From contig CALGKL010000134.1 of assembly GCA_937930495.1 (NCBI GenBank), positions 1 to 12,306 on the forward strand: a DNA stretch of 12,306 nt. The letters run 5' to 3'. Made by a program: the position numbers and the translations under genes. Of this stretch, positions 7,588 to 12,306 are shown in pieces (position 1 is the stretch's first letter; each line of letters begins with the position of its first letter). Below the pieces are notes generated by a model that had not been told where the DNA came from, did not search any database, and saw only the letters and a list, made by a program, of their open reading frames with translations. Source of the DNA: an uncultured Gloeocapsa sp. (GTDB lineage Bacteria > Cyanobacteriota > Cyanobacteriia > Cyanobacteriales > Gloeocapsaceae).

Positions 7588-8259
7588 CTAATATTTTAGC
7601 ATAATCCGTTCTAATTCCAAGTCAGAAAGATTGTCCACAACCCAATTAGCACGTCGTTGCAGAATATGCATAGGATAGAGATTGGTTAAACCGACTACGG
7701 GGATGTGGGCTTTTTTAGCAGCGGTAATCCCGAGAAAGGTAGTTTCGATAGCGAGACAATGCTCAGGGGTTAAACCCAATTGTTGACAAGCCAATAAATG
7801 ACTTTCACTATCTGGTTTAGATTTTTGCACAAGTTCCCCAGAAATAATGAGGTCAATCTGGTCACCAAGTCCAATTTTAGATAAGACTAAATCAATTTCA
7901 GGAGCTAAAGCACCGGTGACGATACTTGTACGGAGTTTTTTACTCTGTAATAGTTTGAGAAAATCAAGGAAATGAGGATCGGTGGCTAAATTCTCGGTTT
8001 GATTTAAATAGTTTAAATAAATTTGACTTTGACGTTGAACTAATTTAGTTAAATAAATATCTGAGACTATCCTCCCACGCTCGGTGAGTAATTGATTTAA
8101 ACCATCACGAGGACTTCTCCCGAGACAAAAGCGACGATAATCTGAGGATTCACAGAGAAGGTTTTCAGTCAAGAGAGTCTCTGCTAGGGCTTTTTGCCGA
8201 ATAATTTCATCGTCAATAATCAGATTATTAAAATCAAATAAAACTGCTTTTAAACTCAT
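7588..8259 (-). CDS. HAD-like hydrolase, beta-phosphoglucomutase/phosphatase subfamily, with altered catalytic motifs
   Basis: A 223-residue protein of the haloacid dehalogenase superfamily with a helical cap between motifs I and II. The nucleophile D9 is present in FDFNN, but the usual second Asp of the DxD motif is Asn11. Motif II is TGA with Thr115, and motif III is the lysine of SKPD (K148). Motif IV, usually Glu-Asp before an S/T..GI.AA helix, reads Glu172-Thr173, so one metal-binding Asp is missing. Cyanobacterial relatives with a DFNG-type motif I exist as I recall them, so part of this is a family trait. The substrate cannot be predicted; a sugar phosphate is the family default. It lies 51 bases downstream of glgP, with a terminator-like hairpin between, so it may be only partly co-transcribed with it. 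Its 3' end contains the tRNA-Ala promoter. Confidence 0.85.
   Translation of the reverse strand: MSLKAVLFDFNNLIIDDEIIRQKALAETLLTENLLCESSDYRRFCLGRSPRDGLNQLLTERGRIVSDIYLTKLVQRQSQIYLNYLNQTENLATDPHFLDFLKLLQSKKLRTSIVTGALAPEIDLVLSKIGLGDQIDLIISGELVQKSKPDSESHLLACQQLGLTPEHCLAIETTFLGITAAKKAHIPVVGLTNLYPMHILQRRANWVVDNLSDLELERIMLKY
7593..7620 (-). promoter_or_regulatory. Putative promoter of tRNA-Ala inside the end of the hydrolase gene
   Basis: On the minus strand TTGGAA (7620-7615) as -35 and TAAAAT (7598-7593) as -10 are 16 bases apart. The -10 is preceded by TGC, giving an extended -10 element. A start near 7586 would leave only a few leader bases before the tRNA at 7580. Both boxes lie in the last codons of the HAD-like hydrolase gene. 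Confidence 0.6.
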
Positions 8260-8267
8260 GGACTTAA

Positions 8268-8300
8268 CGAAAATTATCCCCCGCCAAGAAATAGCGAGGG
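8268..8300 (-). terminator. Probable terminator after glgP
   Basis: In minus-strand RNA, CCCUCGC (8300-8294) pairs with GCGGGGG (8284-8278) over seven bases with one G-U pair and a nine-base loop. It is followed by the U-rich AUAAUUUU. The stem lies 10 bases past the glgP stop codon and ends before the hydrolase ATG at 8259. It may end glgP transcription or lower expression of the next gene. Confidence 0.55.
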
Positions 8301-8310
8301 AAAAAAGAAA

Positions 8311-10842
8311 TTAGACTAAACCGCTACGCTGTTGATCGTATTCAGGTATAGTAATGTTTATCGGTTGAACTTTCCAGATTTCTTGACAGTATTCATTAAT
8401 AGTACGATCAGAGGAGAACTTGCCCATACGCGCGCTATTAAGGATAGACATACGTGTCCATTTTTCCCTGTCTTGATAGATTTTGCTCACCTGATCCTGA
8501 CAATCCAGATAAGATTGATAGTCAGCCAACAACATCCATTGGTCTTCATTTAATAAAGAGTTAATGATTGGCTCAAATAACCGGCGATCGCCTTGGGAGA
8601 AATCACCACTAGCGATGCGATCGATGACCTGTTTCAGTTCAGAGTTGCTGTGATAGTATTTAATCGGTTTATATCCTTGACTTTTGAGAGCATATACTTC
8701 TTCAGCGGTTAAACCGAATAAGAAGAAGTTTTCTGGGTGTACCTCTTGACGGATTTCGATATTAGCACCATCAAGAGTTCCAATGGTTAAGGAGCCATTC
8801 ATGGCGAATTTCATATTACCGGTACCAGAAGCTTCTTTCCCTGCGGTAGAAATTTGTTCGGATAATTCGGCAGCCAGATAAATGCGCTCGGCCATAGAGA
8901 CGTTAAAATTGGGGAGAAAAACTACTTTGAGACGTCCTCTAACATCGGGATCCTTATTGACCACATCAGCGACCGAGTTAATCAATTTAATAATCAACTT
9001 CGCCATAAAGTAACCCGGTGCTGCTTTACCTCCAAAGATAAAGGTACGAGGTACTATATCTAGATTAGGGTTTTGTTTGATGCGATTATACAGAGTGATG
9101 ATATGCAGTACGGCTAGATGTTGGCGCTTATATTCATGAATCCGTTTAACTTGAACATCAAACATAGAGTTAACATTAACTTCGATGTCAGTATGTTTGA
9201 GGATATAAGCAGCTAAACGACGTTTGTTTTCTAATTTAATTTGATACCAGCGCTCGCGAAAATCGGCGTCATCCACATATTGTTCAATTTCGCGAACTTT
9301 ATCCAGATTTTTGAGCCAACCTTCACCTACTTTCTCGGTGAATAATTCAGCTAACAAAGGATTAGAGAGTAGGATCCAACGACGAGGAGTTACCCCATTG
9401 GTTTTGTTGTAGAATTTGTTGGACCAGATTTTGGCGAAATCTTTGAGGGTATCCTTCTTAAGCAATTCTGTATGTAGTGCGGCTACGCCGTTAATGGAGT
9501 GACTACCCACACAGGCTAAATGAGCCATCCGCACTTTTTTTTCGGCTCCTTCTTCGATGAGAGATAGTCGGGGGATTAATTCTTCTTCATCGGGAAACCA
9601 GGTTTTTACATCTATGAGGAAGAAGTGGTTAATTTTGTAGATAATTTCTAGATGTCGGGGTAAGAGTTTTTGAAATAGACTTACAGACCAACGTTCTAAG
9701 GCTTCTGGCATCAAGGTATGATTGGTATAGGCAAAGGTTTTTTGGGTGATAGACCAAGCCTTATCCCAATCGTAATCGTATTTATCTACTAACAATCGCA
9801 TCATTTCGGCGATGGCGATCGCTGGATGGGTATCATTGAGTTGAATAGCGAATTTTTCTGAGAAATTATCCAAGTTAGGATTTTTGCGCAGATGGAAGCG
9901 AATCATATCTTGGAGGGAAGCAGAGACAAAGAAGTACTGCTGAGCCAGACGCAGTTCTCTACCGGCGGGGGTATTATCATTAGGATAGAGTACCTTAGAG
10001 ATGGTTTCGGCGTTCATTTTTTCAGCTACCGCTTGGTCATAATTTCCCGCGCTAAAAGCTTCAAAGTTAAATACTTCTGAGGCTTCTGCTTTCCACAGAC
10101 GTAAGGGATTAACGGTATTAGTTTTATATCCTGGTACGGGGGTATCGTGGGGGATAGCGATGATGGTGCGTTCTGAAATCCAGGTTACCCTTTCTTGTCC
10201 TTGTTCATTGTGAGAGGTTTCGGTATATCCTCCGAGTTGAATTTCCACAGCTTCATCTGGTCTAGGGATTTCCCAGGGGTTACCAAATCTCAACCAGTTA
10301 TCGGGTACTTCTACCTGATAACCGTTAATGATATTTTGGTGAAAGATGCCAAATTCATAACGAATCCCATAACCGATGGCGGGATATTCTAGACTAGCTA
10401 AAGAGTCGAGGAAACAAGCTGCTAAACGTCCTAAACCTCCATTACCTAGACCTGGATCTGGTCCTTGTTCGAGTAAATCTTCTAACTCGAAACTGAGTTG
10501 GGAGTCAGAGATTACTTTTTTCATTTGATCGTATATACCTAGATTGACCAGATTATTGCCCAGGTGTCTTCCCATGAGGAATTCTGCTGATAGGTAGGAG
10601 ACGATTTTAACGTTTTCCTGTTGATAAGTGCGAATAGTTTTGATAAAGCGATGTAACAGTCTATCTCTGACGGTATAAGCTAAAGCCATGTAATAGTCAT
10701 AGGCTGAAGCTGAGCTTTTATCGGTACATTGCAGATAAAATAGGTTATCAGCAAAAGCACGAGTGAGAGTTTCCAGACTCATCCCTGTGCGATCGTCTTC
10801 TGTTTTAATCTGAGGTTTACAATCGTTATTATCCTGATTCAC
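8311..10842 (-). CDS. glgP: Glycogen phosphorylase
   Basis: An 843-residue PLP-dependent enzyme that releases glucose 1-phosphate from glycogen, the main carbon reserve used by cyanobacteria in the dark. Family signatures include YLSAEFLMGR at 83-92, GLGNGGLGRLAACF at 131-144, QLNDTHP at 334-340, a KRIHEYKRQ segment near 565-573, and the cofactor-binding EASGTGNMKF with Lys678. Length and all visible motifs fit an intact glucan phosphorylase. The start is GTG at 10842, supported by AGGAG (10859-10855) 12 bases upstream; an internal ATG at 10782 would remove 20 residues before the conserved region and has less support. Downstream are a hairpin and a HAD-like hydrolase; upstream is por on the same strand. 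Two HIP1 sites lie within the gene. Confidence 0.96.
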   Translation of the reverse strand: MNQDNNDCKPQIKTEDDRTGMSLETLTRAFADNLFYLQCTDKSSASAYDYYMALAYTVRDRLLHRFIKTIRTYQQENVKIVSYLSAEFLMGRHLGNNLVNLGIYDQMKKVISDSQLSFELEDLLEQGPDPGLGNGGLGRLAACFLDSLASLEYPAIGYGIRYEFGIFHQNIINGYQVEVPDNWLRFGNPWEIPRPDEAVEIQLGGYTETSHNEQGQERVTWISERTIIAIPHDTPVPGYKTNTVNPLRLWKAEASEVFNFEAFSAGNYDQAVAEKMNAETISKVLYPNDNTPAGRELRLAQQYFFVSASLQDMIRFHLRKNPNLDNFSEKFAIQLNDTHPAIAIAEMMRLLVDKYDYDWDKAWSITQKTFAYTNHTLMPEALERWSVSLFQKLLPRHLEIIYKINHFFLIDVKTWFPDEEELIPRLSLIEEGAEKKVRMAHLACVGSHSINGVAALHTELLKKDTLKDFAKIWSNKFYNKTNGVTPRRWILLSNPLLAELFTEKVGEGWLKNLDKVREIEQYVDDADFRERWYQIKLENKRRLAAYILKHTDIEVNVNSMFDVQVKRIHEYKRQHLAVLHIITLYNRIKQNPNLDIVPRTFIFGGKAAPGYFMAKLIIKLINSVADVVNKDPDVRGRLKVVFLPNFNVSMAERIYLAAELSEQISTAGKEASGTGNMKFAMNGSLTIGTLDGANIEIRQEVHPENFFLFGLTAEEVYALKSQGYKPIKYYHSNSELKQVIDRIASGDFSQGDRRLFEPIINSLLNEDQWMLLADYQSYLDCQDQVSKIYQDREKWTRMSILNSARMGKFSSDRTINEYCQEIWKVQPINITIPEYDQQRSGLV

Positions 10843-10883
10843 GGGATTTAATTACTCCTGTAGCTATTTAATCATGGTAAAAT

Positions 10884-10907
10884 ACCTACACTCAGTATAG
10901 TGTAGGT
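10884..10907. promoter_or_regulatory. Perfect inverted repeat between por and glgP (terminator or operator)
   Basis: ACCTACACT (10884-10892) and AGTGTAGGT (10899-10907) are a perfect nine-base inverted repeat around a six-base centre. In minus-strand RNA it follows por by 43 bases and is followed by AUUUUACC, so it could be a weak terminator. The minus-strand sequence TATACT, a good -10 hexamer, lies across the centre of the palindrome, so it could instead be an operator over a glgP promoter; no good -35 box was found. Confidence 0.5.
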
Positions 10908-10950
10908 TCTTGACCTTAACGGGTATCGCTTCTGACAAAATTTTGGCTAT

Positions 10951-11995
<1,045 letters not shown>

Positions 11996-12027
11996 TTGAC
12001 GCGAGGAAAGCCCAAGAGGAAAAGATG

Positions 12028-12040
12028 TGGCTTTTAGCCA
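12028..12040 (-). terminator. Weak hairpin after the M16 peptidase gene
   Basis: TGGCT (12028-12032) and AGCCA (12036-12040) form a perfect five-base stem with a three-base loop, seven bases past the peptidase stop codon. In minus-strand RNA it is followed by CAUCUUUUCCUC, a broken U-run. It is a plausible but weak terminator before por. Confidence 0.35.
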
Positions 12041-12047
12041 AACCTAC

Positions 12048-12306
12048 TCATTCAACTGGTCCTACTAAAGAGATATAAGGTTCAATAAAATATGTTTGGG
12101 CGACTTTTTGCATTTCGGCGGGGGTTACTGCTTTAATATGTTCTTGGAAATCTAGGTCAAAGGAGATCCCGAGTCCTAGGGTTTCGTACCAACCGTAAAT
12201 TTGGGCAATTTCCCCATTGGCTTGTTTACCTAAAGCGTATTGTCCGAGGAGTTTATTTTTAGCTATTTGTAACTCTGTTTCCGTCAACTCTGTGTTACAA
12301 AGACGT
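12048..12306 (-). CDS. M16-family (insulinase-like) zinc peptidase, C-terminal fragment (gene enters from the right edge)
   Basis: The frame is open from the right edge to the TGA at 12050-12048, giving 85 residues. They contain the pattern seen near the end of M16 peptidases: a TETELQIAKNKLLG helix start, an IAQIYGWYETLGLG segment, an AVTPAEMQKVAQTYF helix and a final strand ISLVGPVE. The metal-binding HxxEH region and the true start are beyond the window. A TTG at 12287 should not be taken as the start, because the frame continues upstream without a stop. Cyanobacterial M16 peptidases often occur as adjacent pairs; the partner, if any, would lie to the right. Confidence 0.82.
   Translation of the reverse strand, partial: RLCNTELTETELQIAKNKLLGQYALGKQANGEIAQIYGWYETLGLGISFDLDFQEHIKAVTPAEMQKVAQTYFIEPYISLVGPVE

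Noticed and set aside
10862..10873. Short upstream reading frame (ATG, two codons, stop) in the glgP leader
   Set aside because: Only three codons long, no ribosome binding site, and likely chance in AT-rich sequence.
12285..12287. TTG as the start of a small 79-residue protein
   Set aside because: The same frame remains open to the window edge and the sequence is the tail of an M16 peptidase, so it is a truncated gene and not a small one.

Overview
The window is chromosomal DNA from a cyanobacterium. It carries psbZ (photosystem II), a light-dependent protochlorophyllide oxidoreductase and a cyanobacterial-type glycogen phosphorylase. The HIP1 octamer GCGATCGC, a cyanobacterial signature, occurs ten times in 12.3 kb, where chance predicts well under one. 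The species cannot be fixed from the sequence alone.

Left part (1-6362, all minus strand). At the left edge is the first 39 codons of a DUF1156-type DNA methylase. Twelve bases upstream of it ends a 1144-residue SNF2-family helicase with a C-terminal DUF3883 domain. A helicase followed by a DUF1156 methylase is a gene order seen in anti-phage defence loci, such as class 1 DISARM and DUF1156/DUF499 clusters. The rest of the cassette would lie beyond the left edge, so the assignment stays open. Next is an 893-residue fusion of a DHH/DHHA1 phosphoesterase, two CBS domains and a tRNA nucleotidyltransferase. Both tRNAs in this window lack an encoded CCA end and depend on such an activity.

Centre (6497-7580). 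psbZ and ribH run on the plus strand, divergent from the fusion gene. They are followed by tRNA-Gly(GCC), which has its own near-consensus promoter; the -35 box of that promoter contains the ribH stop codon. tRNA-Ala(CGC) lies on the opposite strand and faces it, with a hairpin in the 76-base gap.

Right part (7508-12306, all minus strand). In transcription order this holds the 3' end of an M16 peptidase, por, glgP, a HAD-like hydrolase with altered catalytic motifs, and tRNA-Ala. A perfect inverted repeat lies between por and glgP, and a hairpin followed by a U-rich run lies between glgP and the hydrolase. Most of the window is ordinary cyanobacterial core genome: chlorophyll synthesis, photosystem II, riboflavin, glycogen breakdown and tRNA maturation. 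The helicase/methylase pair at the left edge is the accessory, defence-like part. No CRISPR array, insertion sequence or rRNA was found, and no stretch over 300 bases lacks a gene.
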